A stretch of DNA of 64,000 nucleotides from Dongia rigui (GTDB taxonomy: Bacteria; Pseudomonadota; Alphaproteobacteria; Dongiales; Dongiaceae): contig NZ_JAXCLX010000001.1 of assembly GCF_034044635.1 (NCBI RefSeq), positions 1,612,001 to 1,676,000 on the forward strand. Direction: 5' to 3'. A program made the position numbers and the translations under genes. Of the stretch, positions 9,632 to 19,045 are shown piece after piece. The stretch's first letter is position 1; each line of letters opens with the position of its first letter. Below the pieces are notes generated by a model. That model did no database searches and was not told where the DNA came from. It saw only the letters and a program-made list of their open reading frames with translations.

Positions 9632-10582
9632 ATGAGCACGAACCGAAACAAGAACAGACGGCAATTGCCGCCCTTGAATGCCTTGCGCGCCTTCGAAGCC
9701 GTGGCGCGGTTTCTGAGCTTCACCAAGGCCGCCGACGAATTGCTGGTGACGCAAAGCGCCGTCAGCCGCCAGGTGAAGAACCTGGAAGACATCCTGGGTG
9801 TGGCCCTCATTCTGCGGAAAGCGCAGCTGGAGCTAACCGAGGAAGGCAAGCGCCTGCTGCCCGTGCTGACCGACAGCTTCGATCGCATGGACGGCATCAT
9901 CGGCTCGTTCCGGCGCCAATCGAAGAAGCCGCCCTTGAGCCTGGCTGTGCCGCCGACCTTTGCCCGGCGCGTGCTGCTGCCGCGCCTGCCCGAATTCCAG
10001 CGCGCCAATCCGGATCTCGAGATCCGGCTGGAAACGCCGCCGGTCAATCCCGATTTCCGCAATTCCGGCCATGACCTCGCCATCCTCTTTGGCGAGATAG
10101 AGGCCGACGGTCTCATCGCCGACGTGCTGATGCGCGAGCGCTCCTCGCCGCTTTGCGCCCCCGATCTCTTCAAGAAATCGGCCTGGCCGGATGTGAAGAC
10201 CATGATCGCCAAGGCGCCGCTGCTCCATATCCGCCAGGGGAATGATTCCTGGCATGACTGGCGGATGCTGGCGCGCCAGGTGGGCTTTGCCGGTGTCCCC
10301 GTCGAACGCGGCGTGGTGGTGGAAACCGCCGATCAGGCGGTACAAGTGGCGCTATCGGGGGGTGGCGTCACCGAGGTCGACCCGCGCCTTTGCGCCGACG
10401 AGGTCAAGAGCGGCCAGCTGGTGGCCCCTTTCGATATCAGCATCATGACAGGGCGCACCTATACACTGGTCTGCCGTCCCGACGAGACGGACCTTGCCCG
10501 CATCGCCGCCTTTCGCGAATGGGCGCTGGGCGCGCTGGTCGAATCCAACATCGCGGATGCGCCCGAACCGAAGGCGCCATGA
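9632..10582 (+). CDS. LysR-family transcriptional regulator (GcvA-like)
   Basis: 316-residue regulator: an N-terminal winged HTH (PPLNALRAFEAVARFLSFTKAADELLVTQSAVSRQVKNLE) of the GcvA/AmpR subgroup, then a type 2 periplasmic-binding-like effector domain. It is divergent from the polyamine transport/hydrolysis operon, the usual position for its regulator, with the effector probably an imported amine or its product (inference). Its stop overlaps the start of the downstream pseudouridine synthase (ATGA), which is probably incidental co-transcription. Confidence 0.88.
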   Translation: MSTNRNKNRRQLPPLNALRAFEAVARFLSFTKAADELLVTQSAVSRQVKNLEDILGVALILRKAQLELTEEGKRLLPVLTDSFDRMDGIIGSFRRQSKKPPLSLAVPPTFARRVLLPRLPEFQRANPDLEIRLETPPVNPDFRNSGHDLAILFGEIEADGLIADVLMRERSSPLCAPDLFKKSAWPDVKTMIAKAPLLHIRQGNDSWHDWRMLARQVGFAGVPVERGVVVETADQAVQVALSGGGVTEVDPRLCADEVKSGQLVAPFDISIMTGRTYTLVCRPDETDLARIAAFREWALGALVESNIADAPEPKAP

Positions 10583-11280
10583 ACGCCCAGGAGATCCAGG
10601 CCCGCATCCTCTACCGCGATGCGCTGATGCTGGTCATCGACAAGCCGGCGGGGCTGCCGGTCCATGCCGGTCCCGGCGGCGGGCCCAATCTGGAGCGCAG
10701 CTTCGAGCATCTGCGCTTCGGCCTGCCCAAGCCGCCCGCTTTGGCGCACCGCCTCGACCGCGATACCTCCGGCTGCCTGGCGCTGGGTCGCCAGCACAAG
10801 GGCCTCTCCAAGCTGGGGAAGCTGTTCCAGGAAGGCCGCATCGGCAAGACCTATTGGGCCATCACCAGCGCGGCCCCGCCCGAGGCCTCCGGCACGATAT
10901 CGGCGGCCTTGAAGAAGCTCACCACCCGCGCCGGCGGCTGGCGCATGATCGTTGTCGGCGACGATGAGAAGGACGCCCAGAAGGCGGTCACCTACTATAA
11001 GGTGCTGGGATCGGGGGGCGGCTATTGGTGGCTGGAGCTCAACCCCAAGACCGGGCGGACGCACCAGATCCGCGTCCACCTCGCCCATTTGGGATGCCCT
11101 ATATTAGGTGAGCCGCAATACCTGCCCGAAGGCTCGGCGAAGCCCACGGCCAAACTGCACCTCCATTCCCGCGCCCTGGTTGTCCCTTTATATCCGAAAA
11201 AGGACCCGATCCGGGTCGAGGCGCCGCCCCCCGCCCACATGATCCGGGCGTTGCAGGCCTGTGGATTTGTAACCGGCTAA
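10579..11280 (+). CDS. RluA-family RNA pseudouridine synthase
   Basis: 233-residue pseudouridine synthase converting uridine in rRNA or tRNA. The catalytic motif HRLDRDTSG is present, as are the N-terminal VIDKPAGLPVH and the GRTHQIRVHLAHLGCPILG signature. No N-terminal S4 domain, so it is the short RluA/TruC-like form rather than RluC/RluD. The ATG at 10579 overlaps the LysR stop by four bases; frames extending further upstream lie inside LysR. Confidence 0.9.
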   Translation: MNAQEIQARILYRDALMLVIDKPAGLPVHAGPGGGPNLERSFEHLRFGLPKPPALAHRLDRDTSGCLALGRQHKGLSKLGKLFQEGRIGKTYWAITSAAPPEASGTISAALKKLTTRAGGWRMIVVGDDEKDAQKAVTYYKVLGSGGGYWWLELNPKTGRTHQIRVHLAHLGCPILGEPQYLPEGSAKPTAKLHLHSRALVVPLYPKKDPIRVEAPPPAHMIRALQACGFVTG

Positions 11281-11298
11281 ATCGGTTTTGCCGGTTAC
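11269..11298 (+). terminator. Stem-loop at the end of the pseudouridine synthase gene
   Basis: GTAACCGG (11269-11276) pairs with CCGGTTAC (11291-11298) across a 14-base loop and includes the stop codon. There is no U-tract, so it may be a weak terminator or an mRNA end. Confidence 0.4.
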
Positions 11299-11314
11299 AG
11301 GACTTGGCGGGGAC

Positions 11315-11343
11315 TTGTCATCCGCGGGCCACCCTTATATAAC
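11315..11343 (+). promoter_or_regulatory. Sigma70 promoter for rpmI-rplT
   Basis: TTGTCA (11315-11320), 17-base spacer, TATAAC (11338-11343). Predicted transcription starts near 11350, giving an untranslated leader of about 85 bases before rpmI. Confidence 0.65.
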
Positions 11344-11435
11344 CCGCCCCGCACGGCCTAAGAATGCGTCCAAGGCGAACCATAGGGCATGCCCAAACGC
11401 AGCCGAAAGCATAATCATTTCAATAGGATACTGAA

Positions 11436-11639
11436 ATGCCCAAGATGAAGACGAAGAGCAGCGCCAAAAAGCGCTTCAAGCTCACTGCCTCTGGTTTGGT
11501 CAAGTTCAAGCCGTCCCAGAAGCGTCACCGCCTTATCAGCAAGCCGACGAAGATGAAGCGCCAGGCCCGCCGCGGCGAGGTCATGGCCGATGTTGATGCC
11601 AAGAAGGTCATCAAATTCTTCATCCCCAACGGTCTTTAA
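11436..11639 (+). CDS. rpmI: 50S ribosomal protein L35
   Basis: 67-residue basic protein starting [15 protein letters not shown], the L35 signature, with [14 protein letters not shown] and the FFIPNGL-type end. Full family length. SD AGGATACTGAA precedes the ATG. Followed 24 bases later by rplT. The translation-factor gene infC, often the first gene of this operon, is not upstream here; a pseudouridine synthase and a dedicated promoter are. Confidence 0.97.
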   Translation: MPKMKTKSSAKKRFKLTASGLVKFKPSQKRHRLISKPTKMKRQARRGEVMADVDAKKVIKFFIPNGL

Positions 11640-11663
11640 GACGCTTTTTGACGGAGAACTAAA

Positions 11664-12023
11664 ATGGCACGTACCAAGCGGGGCGTTACATCGCACGCCC
11701 GCCACAAAAAAGTGCTCGAGATGGCCAAGGGCTATGTCGGGCGTTCCTCTACGAACTTCCGCATCGCCATCGAGAAGGTCGAAAAGGGCCTGCAGTATGC
11801 GTATCGCGACCGCCGCGCCAAGAAGCGCGATTTCCGCGGTCTGTGGATCCAGCGCATCAATGCCGGTGTCCGTGAGCACGGCCTCACCTATTCGCAGTTC
11901 ATCAACGGCGTGAAGAAGGCCGGCATCGAAGTCGACCGCAAGGTCCTCTCCGATCTCGCCATCCACGAGCCGGCCGCTTTTGCGGCGCTGGTGAAGCAGG
12001 CCCAAGAGGCGCTGGCGAAGTAA
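11664..12023 (+). CDS. rplT: 50S ribosomal protein L20
   Basis: 119 residues, the usual length. Begins [24 protein letters not shown], with the RNA-binding Lys/Arg-rich N-terminal extension and the conserved [20 protein letters not shown]. It binds 23S rRNA early in 50S assembly. In many bacteria L20 represses its own operon by binding the leader; no clear mimic structure could be identified in the 85-base leader. Confidence 0.97.
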   Translation: MARTKRGVTSHARHKKVLEMAKGYVGRSSTNFRIAIEKVEKGLQYAYRDRRAKKRDFRGLWIQRINAGVREHGLTYSQFINGVKKAGIEVDRKVLSDLAIHEPAAFAALVKQAQEALAK

Positions 12024-12031
12024 GCACGGCC

Positions 12032-12439
12032 ATGCCGGCACTTCGCCTGAAAACTCTTTACGTGATTGCAACCGTCGCCCTGGCCTTGCCAGCGGTGACG
12101 GCTTGCGATTCCTATAAGGAAGATGTGGCGACGGTGCAGGCCGCCGAAAGCGTCGTCCCCGGCAAGACGAACGATGCCGTGGCGCGCGAGATCGCCGGTG
12201 CCCGTGGCTCGGTCGCCTGGAAGGGCGAAAAGGCCGCGCGCTACAACAACGACGCCATCGCCTTGGTGACCGCCGATATCGAGCGCGTCGGCCAGTCGGG
12301 CGCCACGCACAAAGTGCAACTGGAATTCGTCAACAACCGCGAAACCCGCAAGGTTGCGTTCGAGCAGGCCACTATCGACGGCAAGCCGCAAACCCTGCTG
12401 GGCGGCGCCTTGGCCTTGTTTATGATGCAATTGGACTAA
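12032..12439 (+). CDS. Small predicted lipoprotein, unknown function
   Basis: 135 residues with a lipoprotein signal peptide (MPALRLKTLYVIATVALALPAVTAC, acylated Cys25) and a mature domain of about 110 residues without a family I recognise. It lies 8 bases after rplT and before a terminator-like hairpin, so it is probably read from the rpmI promoter. Placement of a lipoprotein inside the rplT-pheST interval is unusual. Confidence 0.7.
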   Translation: MPALRLKTLYVIATVALALPAVTACDSYKEDVATVQAAESVVPGKTNDAVAREIAGARGSVAWKGEKAARYNNDAIALVTADIERVGQSGATHKVQLEFVNNRETRKVAFEQATIDGKPQTLLGGALALFMMQLD

Positions 12440-12474
12440 CCGGCTCCTGTTACGCCGATAAGGCGATACATGCC

Positions 12475-12506
12475 AGGAGGCCGGTTCATCCCGAGCCTCC
12501 TTTTTT
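12475..12506 (+). terminator. Rho-independent terminator / possible pheST attenuator
   Basis: AGGAGGC pairs with GCCTCCT across a short loop and is followed by six T residues (12501-12506). It lies 54 bases before the pheS start, with no obvious promoter between, so it may be a regulated attenuator. Confidence 0.7.
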
Positions 12507-12559
12507 GTTTCCGCCCAAAAAGCGATCAAAAGAAACCGCCGATCAAAAGGGATCGAACG

Positions 12560-13663
12560 ATGAGTGAGAGTGGTCAGGATCTTGGAGCGCTGCAGAAGAA
12601 ATGGCTCGACGCCGTCTCTGCCAGCGCCAGCATCGAAACGCTGGAACAGGTGCGTGTCGACGCGCTGGGCAAGAAGGGCGAGATTTCCGGGTTGATGAAG
12701 ACCTTAGGCACCATGAGCCCGGACGCCCGCAAGGAATTCGGCGCCAAGATCAACGTCGTGAAGGATGAGGTCACCGCCGCCATCGATGCAAAGAAGGCCA
12801 ATCTCGGCGACGCGGCCTTGAACGCCAAGCTGGCGCGCGAAACGCTCGACCTCACTTTGCCGGTGCGTCCGGAATACGAGGGCCGCATCCACCCGATCAG
12901 CCAGACCATCGACGAAATCATCGCCATCTTCGGCGAGATGGGCTTCTCGGTCGCGGAAGGGCCGGATATCGAGGACGATTTCCACAATTTCACGGCGCTC
13001 AACATCCCGGCCGACCACCCGGCGCGCCAGATGCAGGACACCTTCTATCTGCCGCAGAAGGAAGACGGCAGCCAGATGGTCTTGCGGACGCATACCTCGC
13101 CGGTGCAGATCCGCACCATGCTGAAGGGCGATCTCCCCATCCGCGTCATCTGCCCGGGGCGCACCTACCGCGTCGATAGCGACATGACGCATTCGCCGAT
13201 GTTCCACCAGGTCGAAGGCCTGGTGATCGACACGCATACCAATATGGGTCACCTCAAAGGCTGCCTGCAGGATTTCGTGCGCGCCTTCTTCGGCATCGAC
13301 AATCTGCCGGTCAGGTTCCGCCCCAGCTATTTCCCCTTCACCGAACCCTCGGCGGAGGTCGATATCGGCTGCGACCGCTCGGGCGGTGAGTTGAAGCTCG
13401 GCGGCGACAAGGACGGCAATGCCAAGAACTGGCTGGAAATCCTTGGTTCCGGCATGGTGCACCCCAACGTGCTGAAGAATTGCGGCATCGATCCTGCGAA
13501 ATACCAGGGCTTTGCCTTCGGCATGGGGATCGAGCGCATCGCCATGCTGAAATACGGCATCCCCGATCTTCGGACCTTCTACGAAACCGATCTGCGCTGG
13601 CTGCGCCATTACGGTTTCGTACCCCTCGACATCCCCACCGCTGTGGGAGGATTGACACGATGA
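12560..13663 (+). CDS. pheS: Phenylalanyl-tRNA synthetase alpha subunit
   Basis: 367-residue class II synthetase alpha chain. N-terminal coiled-coil with [15 protein letters not shown], then the catalytic core with [10 protein letters not shown], motif 2 ([25 protein letters not shown]) and motif 3 ([22 protein letters not shown]). The frame is open 90 bases upstream to 12470, but the ATG at 12560 (MSESGQDL) has AAAAGG upstream and gives the family length. Its stop overlaps the pheT start (ATGA), so the alpha and beta chains of the tetramer are co-translated. Confidence 0.97.
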   Translation: MSESGQDLGALQKKWLDAVSASASIETLEQVRVDALGKKGEISGLMKTLGTMSPDARKEFGAKINVVKDEVTAAIDAKKANLGDAALNAKLARETLDLTLPVRPEYEGRIHPISQTIDEIIAIFGEMGFSVAEGPDIEDDFHNFTALNIPADHPARQMQDTFYLPQKEDGSQMVLRTHTSPVQIRTMLKGDLPIRVICPGRTYRVDSDMTHSPMFHQVEGLVIDTHTNMGHLKGCLQDFVRAFFGIDNLPVRFRPSYFPFTEPSAEVDIGCDRSGGELKLGGDKDGNAKNWLEILGSGMVHPNVLKNCGIDPAKYQGFAFGMGIERIAMLKYGIPDLRTFYETDLRWLRHYGFVPLDIPTAVGGLTR

Positions 13664-16053
13664 AATTCACGCTCTCCTGGTTGAAGACGCATCTCGACAC
13701 CGATGCGGACCTTGCGACCATCACCAAGAAGCTCACCGATCTCGGCCTCGAAGTCGAAGGCGTCGAGGACAAGGCGGAAAGCCTGAAGCCCTTCGTCGTC
13801 GGCTATGTGGTCGAAGCCAAGCAGCACCCGAATGCCGACCGCCTGCGCGTCTGTCAGGTCGATACCGGCAAGGGCGTGCTGCAGGTCGTCTGCGGCGCCC
13901 CCAATGCGCGCACGGGCCTCAAAGGCGTCTTTGCCCCGGTCGGCACGCATGTGCCCGGCACCGGCCTCGATCTGAAAGCCGGCAATATCCGCGGCGAAGC
14001 CTCGAACGGCATGCTGTGCTCCGCCCGCGAACTGGGTCTGGGGCAGGATCATGACGGCATCATCGAGCTCCCCGAGGACGCGCCGGTGGGTGCCAGCTTC
14101 GTCGAGTATCGGAAGCTCGGCGACCCGGTGATCGAGATCAAGATCACGCCGGACCGCGCCGATTGCCTCGGCGTTTTCGGCGTGGCACGCGATCTGGCCT
14201 CAGCGGGCTTGGGCAAGCTGAAGCCGATTGCCGAGAAGCCGGTGAAGGGTACTTATCAGAGCCCGATCCAATGGCAGATCGACGAAAGTGCCAAGGATCT
14301 GGTGCCCTATACCGCCGGCCGCTTTTTCAAAGGCGTCAAGAACGGTCCCAGCCCGCAATGGCTGCAGGACCGGCTGACCTCGATCGGCCTCAGACCCATT
14401 TCGGCGCTGGTCGACATCACCAATTTCGTGACCTTCGATCTCTGCCGACCCTTGCACGTCTTCGACGCCGACAAGGTGAAGGGCCATGTCACCATGCGCC
14501 AGGCCAAGGCTGGCGAGACGATCCTGGCGCTCGACGGCAAGACCTACAACCTTGAGCCCGGCATGGTCGTCATCGCCGACGATCAGGGGCCCGAGGCCAT
14601 CGGCGGCATCATGGGCGGCGAGGCTTCCGGCTGCACCGAGGCAACGACAAATGTCTTCCTCGAAGCGGCCCTCTTCGATACGACCGTGACGGCGAAGACG
14701 GGAAGGAAGCTCGGCATCCTCTCCGATGCGCGCTATCGCAACGAACGCGGGCTCGACCCGCAATCGGAGCTGTGGGGCATGGATGTGGCAACGCGCCTGA
14801 TCCTGGAGATCTGCGGCGGCGAGCCGTCGGAAATCACCAGCGCCGGCACCTTGCCGAGCGGTACCCGCGAGATCACCTTCCGTCCGGCCCGTGTGCTGGC
14901 CCTGGGCGGTGTCGAGGTGGCACCCGCCAAGCAGAAGCAGATCCTGGTGGATCTTGGTTTCAAGGTTGTCGAGACGAACGGTGAGAGCTGGAACGTCACC
15001 ACACCGAGCTTCCGCGCCGATGTCGAAGGCGAGGCCGATCTTGTTGAAGAGGTCATGCGCGTGCATGGCTTCGATCACATCCCCGCGACGTCGATGCCGC
15101 GCGTCGGCGCCATGCCGCCGGTGGCGGTCACCCTGGGGCAAAAGCGCGTCCAGCAGACCAAGCGTTTGCTGGCAGTGCGCGGCCTCAATGAGACCGTGAC
15201 CTTCAGCTTCATGCCGAGCGGTGTGGCGGCGATGTTCGCCGGCAGCAACGCCCTGGTGCCGCTTGCCAACCCGATCAGCGCCGATCTCGACGTGATGCGC
15301 CCCTCCATCCTCGGCAATCTGCTGATGGCGGCGGAGCGCAACGCCGCGCGCGGCTTCAGCGACATCGCCCTGTTCGAAGTCGGCCCCACCTATCTCGGCG
15401 AGGCCGCGAAGGATCAGGTGCTCACCGCCACGGGCCTGCGCGTCGGCAACACGCCCCGTCACTGGCAGGTGAAGCAGCGGCCCTTGGATGCCTACGACGC
15501 CAAGGCCGATGCCTTCGCGATCCTCTCTGCCTTCGGCGTGCCGGTCGAGAACCTGCAGCTCGAAGCGACGGCGCCGGCGCATTACCATCCCGGCCAATCG
15601 GCCGTGCTGCGCTTGGGCCCCACGATCCTCGGCCAGTTCGGCACCATCCACCCGAAGGTGACGCAGGCGCTGGGTGTCAAAGGCGCCGCAATCGGCTTCG
15701 ACGTGTTCCTGGAACGCCTGCCGGCACCGCGGTCGAAAGGCACGGCCCGGCCGCTGCTCAACGCCTCGGCCCTGCAGCCCTTGGAACGCGACTTCGCCTT
15801 CATCGTCGATGCCAACGTGCCGGCGGAAAAACTGGTGAAGGCCGCCAAGGGCGCCGACAAGGCGCTCATCACCGAGGTGAAGCTGTTCGACCTCTTCGCC
15901 GGCGGATCCCTGCCGGCGGATAAGAAGTCGCTGGCCCTCTCGGTAACCCTGCAGCCCCGCGACAAGACCCTGACCGATGCCGAGATCGAGGCACTGTCGG
16001 CGAAGGTTGTGGCGGCGGTCAACAAGGCGACCGGCGGGGAATTGCGGAAGTAG
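13660..16053 (+). CDS. pheT: Phenylalanyl-tRNA synthetase beta subunit
   Basis: 797 residues. Starts [18 protein letters not shown], then a tRNA-binding EMAP-like domain ([21 protein letters not shown]), B3/B4 editing domain, B5 domain ([16 protein letters not shown]), the catalytic-like domain and a C-terminal ferredoxin-fold anticodon-binding domain ([18 protein letters not shown]). The start overlaps the pheS stop by four bases; the frame also runs 180 bases further upstream inside pheS, which is rejected. Confidence 0.97.
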   Translation: MKFTLSWLKTHLDTDADLATITKKLTDLGLEVEGVEDKAESLKPFVVGYVVEAKQHPNADRLRVCQVDTGKGVLQVVCGAPNARTGLKGVFAPVGTHVPGTGLDLKAGNIRGEASNGMLCSARELGLGQDHDGIIELPEDAPVGASFVEYRKLGDPVIEIKITPDRADCLGVFGVARDLASAGLGKLKPIAEKPVKGTYQSPIQWQIDESAKDLVPYTAGRFFKGVKNGPSPQWLQDRLTSIGLRPISALVDITNFVTFDLCRPLHVFDADKVKGHVTMRQAKAGETILALDGKTYNLEPGMVVIADDQGPEAIGGIMGGEASGCTEATTNVFLEAALFDTTVTAKTGRKLGILSDARYRNERGLDPQSELWGMDVATRLILEICGGEPSEITSAGTLPSGTREITFRPARVLALGGVEVAPAKQKQILVDLGFKVVETNGESWNVTTPSFRADVEGEADLVEEVMRVHGFDHIPATSMPRVGAMPPVAVTLGQKRVQQTKRLLAVRGLNETVTFSFMPSGVAAMFAGSNALVPLANPISADLDVMRPSILGNLLMAAERNAARGFSDIALFEVGPTYLGEAAKDQVLTATGLRVGNTPRHWQVKQRPLDAYDAKADAFAILSAFGVPVENLQLEATAPAHYHPGQSAVLRLGPTILGQFGTIHPKVTQALGVKGAAIGFDVFLERLPAPRSKGTARPLLNASALQPLERDFAFIVDANVPAEKLVKAAKGADKALITEVKLFDLFAGGSLPADKKSLALSVTLQPRDKTLTDAEIEALSAKVVAAVNKATGGELRK

Positions 16054-16056
16054 GCG

Positions 16057-16097
16057 CCCCTCACCCCAACCCCTGACCCCGCAAGCAGGGTGAGGGG
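16057..16097 (+). terminator. Hairpin downstream of pheT
   Basis: CCCCTCACCC (16057-16066) pairs with GGGTGAGGGG (16088-16097), followed by CTTT. It may end the rpmI-pheT transcript and also resembles the C/G-tract repeats nearby. Confidence 0.45.
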
Positions 16098-16111
16098 CTT
16101 TGAATCTCGTT

Positions 16112-16201
16112 CGTCATCCCCCGCGCAGGCGGGGGATCCACGAGTTGCTTTCTTCGCGCCGCCGCTAAACTCGTGGATGGTCGGCCTTCGCCGACCATGA
16201 C
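16112..16201. repeat. REP-like repeat, family A/B composite
   Basis: CGTCATCCCCCGC module followed by a 60-base inverted element with CCACGAGTTGCTT and AACTCGTGGATGGT arms ending in CGACCATGAC. The same element recurs at 18342-18431. Confidence 0.7.
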
Positions 16202-16231
16202 CGCGTTCTATCGGGGCGATCATCTTCGCTG

Positions 16232-16354
16232 ACACCCCCCTCCCCGACCCTCCCCCTCAAGGGGGGAGGGGGTTTAGAGCGGGTTTGCTGCAACGTCGAA
16301 GACAATCTCGCTCCAGTCCTCTCCCCCCTTGAGGGGGAGAGCTAGAGAGGGGGG
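16232..16354. repeat. C/G-tract inverted repeat (family C)
   Basis: CCCCCTCCCCGACCCTCCCC and its inverted partner GGGGGAGAGCTAGAGAGGGG enclose about 70 bases. Related copies lie at 18930, 29698, 41423 and 54382. Confidence 0.65.
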
Positions 16355-16448
16355 TGGCCGCAGTCTCAGTGTCCCTCTTGATTCTCCCCCCGACTCGCCG
16401 CATATGAGCGGCCAAAGGGACAATTCAGTTGGGAGTAGACCAGTCATC

Positions 16449-18317
16449 ATGACGCTGGAACGCCATGGTTTTCAGGCCGAGGTTTCGCGCCTGCTGCACA
16501 TCGTCGCGCATTCGCTTTACAGCGATAAGTCCGTTTACCTGCGCGAGCTCATCTCCAACGCCTCGGACGCCTGCGACAAGCTGCGCTATCTGGCGCTCAC
16601 CCAGCCGGAATTGCTGGAAGGCGGCGGCGATCTGGCGGTGACGCTGACCACCGATAAGGAGAAGAAGACGCTCACCATCGCCGATAACGGGATCGGCATG
16701 AACAAGGACGATCTCATCAGCCATCTCGGTACCATCGCCCGCTCTGGCTCGGCCAAGTTCGCCGAAGAGCTCAGCAATGCCAAGACGCAGGAGCAGAAGG
16801 TCAGCCTTATCGGGCAGTTTGGCGTCGGCTTCTATTCGGCCTTCATGGTGGCGGACAAGGTCGAGGTCATCTCGAGGAAGGCCGGCGAAAGCCAAGGTTG
16901 GCGCTGGGTCTCCGACGGGACGGGCGAGTTCACGGTCGAAGCGGTCGACAAGCCCAGCCGCGGCACCGACATCGTCCTGCACCTCAAGAAAGAAGAGGGC
17001 GAATGGCTGGAGGCGGCGCGGCTTGAGCATGTCATCGCCAAGCATTCGGAACATGTCGCCCTGCCGATCCATTTGAAGGATGGCGCCGAGGAACGCCACG
17101 TCAACCAGCAGGCCGCCCTCTGGACCAAGTCGAAATCCGAGATCACCGACGAGCAGTACCGCGACTTCTATCGCCACATCGCCCATGCCTGGGACGAGCC
17201 TTGGGCGACGATCCATTTCAAGGCGGAAGGCAAGATCGACTACACGGCCCTGCTTTTCATCCCCAGCCAGCGGCCGATCGATCTCTTCACGCCGGAGCGT
17301 AAGCAATCGCTGAAGCTTTACGCCAAGCGCATCTTCATCACCGATCAGTCGGACGAGATCCTGCCCGGCTGGCTGCGCTTCGTGAAAGGCCTGGTGGATA
17401 GCGAGGATCTGCAGCTCAACATCAGCCGCGAGATGCTGCAGGCAAGCCCGGTCATCGCCAAGATCCGCGCGGCCCTCGTGAAGCGCATCCTCTCCGACCT
17501 CAACAAACGCGCCAATGACGACGACAAGGCCGCTTATGAAAGCTTCTGGGACAATTTCGGCCCCGTGCTGAAGGAAGGCCTTTATGAGGACGTCACCCAG
17601 CGCGACGAGATATTGAAGCTGGTGCGCTTCCGCACCACCGCGAGCGATGGCTGGGTCAGCCTCACCGATTATGTCGCCCGCATGAAAGAAGGGCAGAAGT
17701 CGATCTATTACATCACCGGCGACAGCCTCGACACGGTGGCGCGCTCGGCCCAGCTCGAAGGCTTCAAGGCCAAGGGCATCGAGGTCCTGCTCCTGACCGA
17801 CCCCATCGACGAGTTCTGGATCCCGGCGGTCGAGAAATTCGGCGAGGCGGAGTTCCGCTCGGTCACGCGTAGCGGATCCGATCTCGATACAGTGAAGGCA
17901 TCCGAAGGTGAGAAAGAGGAAGAGAAGAAGCCGGTCGCCGAGAATGTCGACAGCCTCATCTCCTTCCTGAAAATCACGCTGAAGGACAGCGTGAAGGATG
18001 TGCGCCTCTCTGAACGCCTCACCGACAGCGCCTGCTGCCTGGTGGCGGATTCGGGCGACATGGACATGCATCTCGAGCGCCTGCTGCGGCAACATAAACG
18101 CCTGGAAGCGAGCCTGCCGCGCGTTCTCGAGATCAACGGCCGCCATCCGCTGGTCGCCGCCATGACCAAGCAGGCTGCCAAGGACGGTGATTGGCATGAG
18201 CTTGCCGAAGCCGCCTGGCTGCTGCTCGACCAGGCCAAGATCCAGGACGGCGAACCGCCGGCGGATCCGGCGCTGTTCGTGAAGCGGCTGAATACGCTGC
18301 TCGCGAAGGCGATTTAG
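16449..18317 (+). CDS. htpG: Molecular chaperone HtpG (Hsp90)
   Basis: 622 residues. The N-terminal GHKL ATPase domain carries LYSDKSVYLRELISNASDA, ADNGIGM, GTIARSGSAKF and IGQFGVGFYSAF; middle domain (RRIFITDQSDEILPGWLRFVKGLVDSEDLQLNISREMLQ) and C-terminal dimerisation domain follow. The start at 16449 gives the family N-terminus (MTLERHGFQAEVSRLLHIVAHSLY). An in-frame ATG at 16404 is possible but has no better SD. Monocistronic, between repeat clusters. Confidence 0.96.
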   Translation: MTLERHGFQAEVSRLLHIVAHSLYSDKSVYLRELISNASDACDKLRYLALTQPELLEGGGDLAVTLTTDKEKKTLTIADNGIGMNKDDLISHLGTIARSGSAKFAEELSNAKTQEQKVSLIGQFGVGFYSAFMVADKVEVISRKAGESQGWRWVSDGTGEFTVEAVDKPSRGTDIVLHLKKEEGEWLEAARLEHVIAKHSEHVALPIHLKDGAEERHVNQQAALWTKSKSEITDEQYRDFYRHIAHAWDEPWATIHFKAEGKIDYTALLFIPSQRPIDLFTPERKQSLKLYAKRIFITDQSDEILPGWLRFVKGLVDSEDLQLNISREMLQASPVIAKIRAALVKRILSDLNKRANDDDKAAYESFWDNFGPVLKEGLYEDVTQRDEILKLVRFRTTASDGWVSLTDYVARMKEGQKSIYYITGDSLDTVARSAQLEGFKAKGIEVLLLTDPIDEFWIPAVEKFGEAEFRSVTRSGSDLDTVKASEGEKEEEKKPVAENVDSLISFLKITLKDSVKDVRLSERLTDSACCLVADSGDMDMHLERLLRQHKRLEASLPRVLEINGRHPLVAAMTKQAAKDGDWHELAEAAWLLLDQAKIQDGEPPADPALFVKRLNTLLAKAI

Positions 18318-18341
18318 GGGCTTTTCTACCCGTCTCTTACC

Positions 18342-18431
18342 CGTCATGGTCGGCAAAGGCCGACCATCCACGAGTTGCTTCCATCAGCGGCGAGCAAACT
18401 CGTGGATGGTACGCCTTCGCGTACCATGACG
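18342..18431. repeat. REP-like repeat (family B)
   Basis: Nested inverted repeat: CGTCATGGTCGGC...GCCGACCATCCACGAGTTGCTT and AACTCGTGGATGGTACGC...GTACCATGACG. It shares the CCACGAGTTGCTT and AACTCGTGGATGGT arms with 16142-16201. Confidence 0.7.
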
Positions 18432-18449
18432 ATAAGAGAGAGGCCGCGC

Positions 18450-18914
18450 ATGCCTGAACTCATCTTCCGCCGCGCCACGCGCGCCGATCTCGAAGCCATC
18501 GTCGACATGTTGGTCGATGATTATATCGGCGCCAAGCGTGAGGACGGGTCGCGGCCGTTGAATGCGAGATACGTCGCCGCCTTCGCGGCGATCGAGGCGG
18601 ATCCGAACCAGTTCTTGGCCGTGGTCGAAGAGGACGGTGAGATCGTGGGCTCGCTGCAGCTCACCTTCATTCCCGGCATCGCGCGGCTCGGCATGTGGCG
18701 TGGGCAGATCGAGGGTGTCCGCATCAAGACATCACGTCGCGGCAGCGGCCTTGGCCACAAGATGTTCGATTGGGCCATCGCGCAATGCCGGGCCAAGGGC
18801 TGCGAGCTGGTGCAACTCGCCATGGACAAGACGCGCACCGACACCTTGCGCTTCTACGAATCGCTGGGCTTCAAGGCGAGCCATGAAGGGCTGAAGCTGG
18901 ATTTGAGTAAGTAG
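18450..18914 (+). CDS. GNAT-family N-acetyltransferase
   Basis: 154 residues spanning a single GNAT domain: beta1 PELIFRRATRADLEAIVDML, the acetyl-CoA pyrophosphate loop motif RGSGLGHKMFDWAI (R/QxxGxG/A variant) and the C-terminal RFYESLGFKASHEGLKLDL. Start at 18450 is preceded by GAGAGAGG. Substrate unknown. Monocistronic, flanked by repeats on both sides. Confidence 0.85.
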   Translation: MPELIFRRATRADLEAIVDMLVDDYIGAKREDGSRPLNARYVAAFAAIEADPNQFLAVVEEDGEIVGSLQLTFIPGIARLGMWRGQIEGVRIKTSRRGSGLGHKMFDWAIAQCRAKGCELVQLAMDKTRTDTLRFYESLGFKASHEGLKLDLSK

Positions 18915-18929
18915 CGCCCGTCACTTGGC

Positions 18930-19040
18930 GCCCCCCTCCCGACCTCCCCCCTGAAGGTGGGAGGGGATGAGAGCGAGGTTGATCGATCCAACTCAGCTTC
19001 CAAGCCCTCCCACCTTCAGGGGGGAGGGTTGGGTGGGGGG
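18930..19040. repeat. C/G-tract inverted repeat (family C) between convergent genes
   Basis: CCCCCCTCCCGACCTCCCCC and GGGGGGAGGGTTGGGTGGGG arms, plus the internal pair CTGAAGGTGGGAGGGG / CTCCCACCTTCAGG. It can form a long hairpin and may terminate the acetyltransferase and the cyclodeaminase transcripts. Confidence 0.7.
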
Positions 19041-19045
19041 CCGTT

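Noticed and set aside
16425-18371. Minus-strand open frame of about 648 codons opposite htpG
   Set aside because: Antisense shadow of a complete HtpG; no recognisable domain, no SD sequence.
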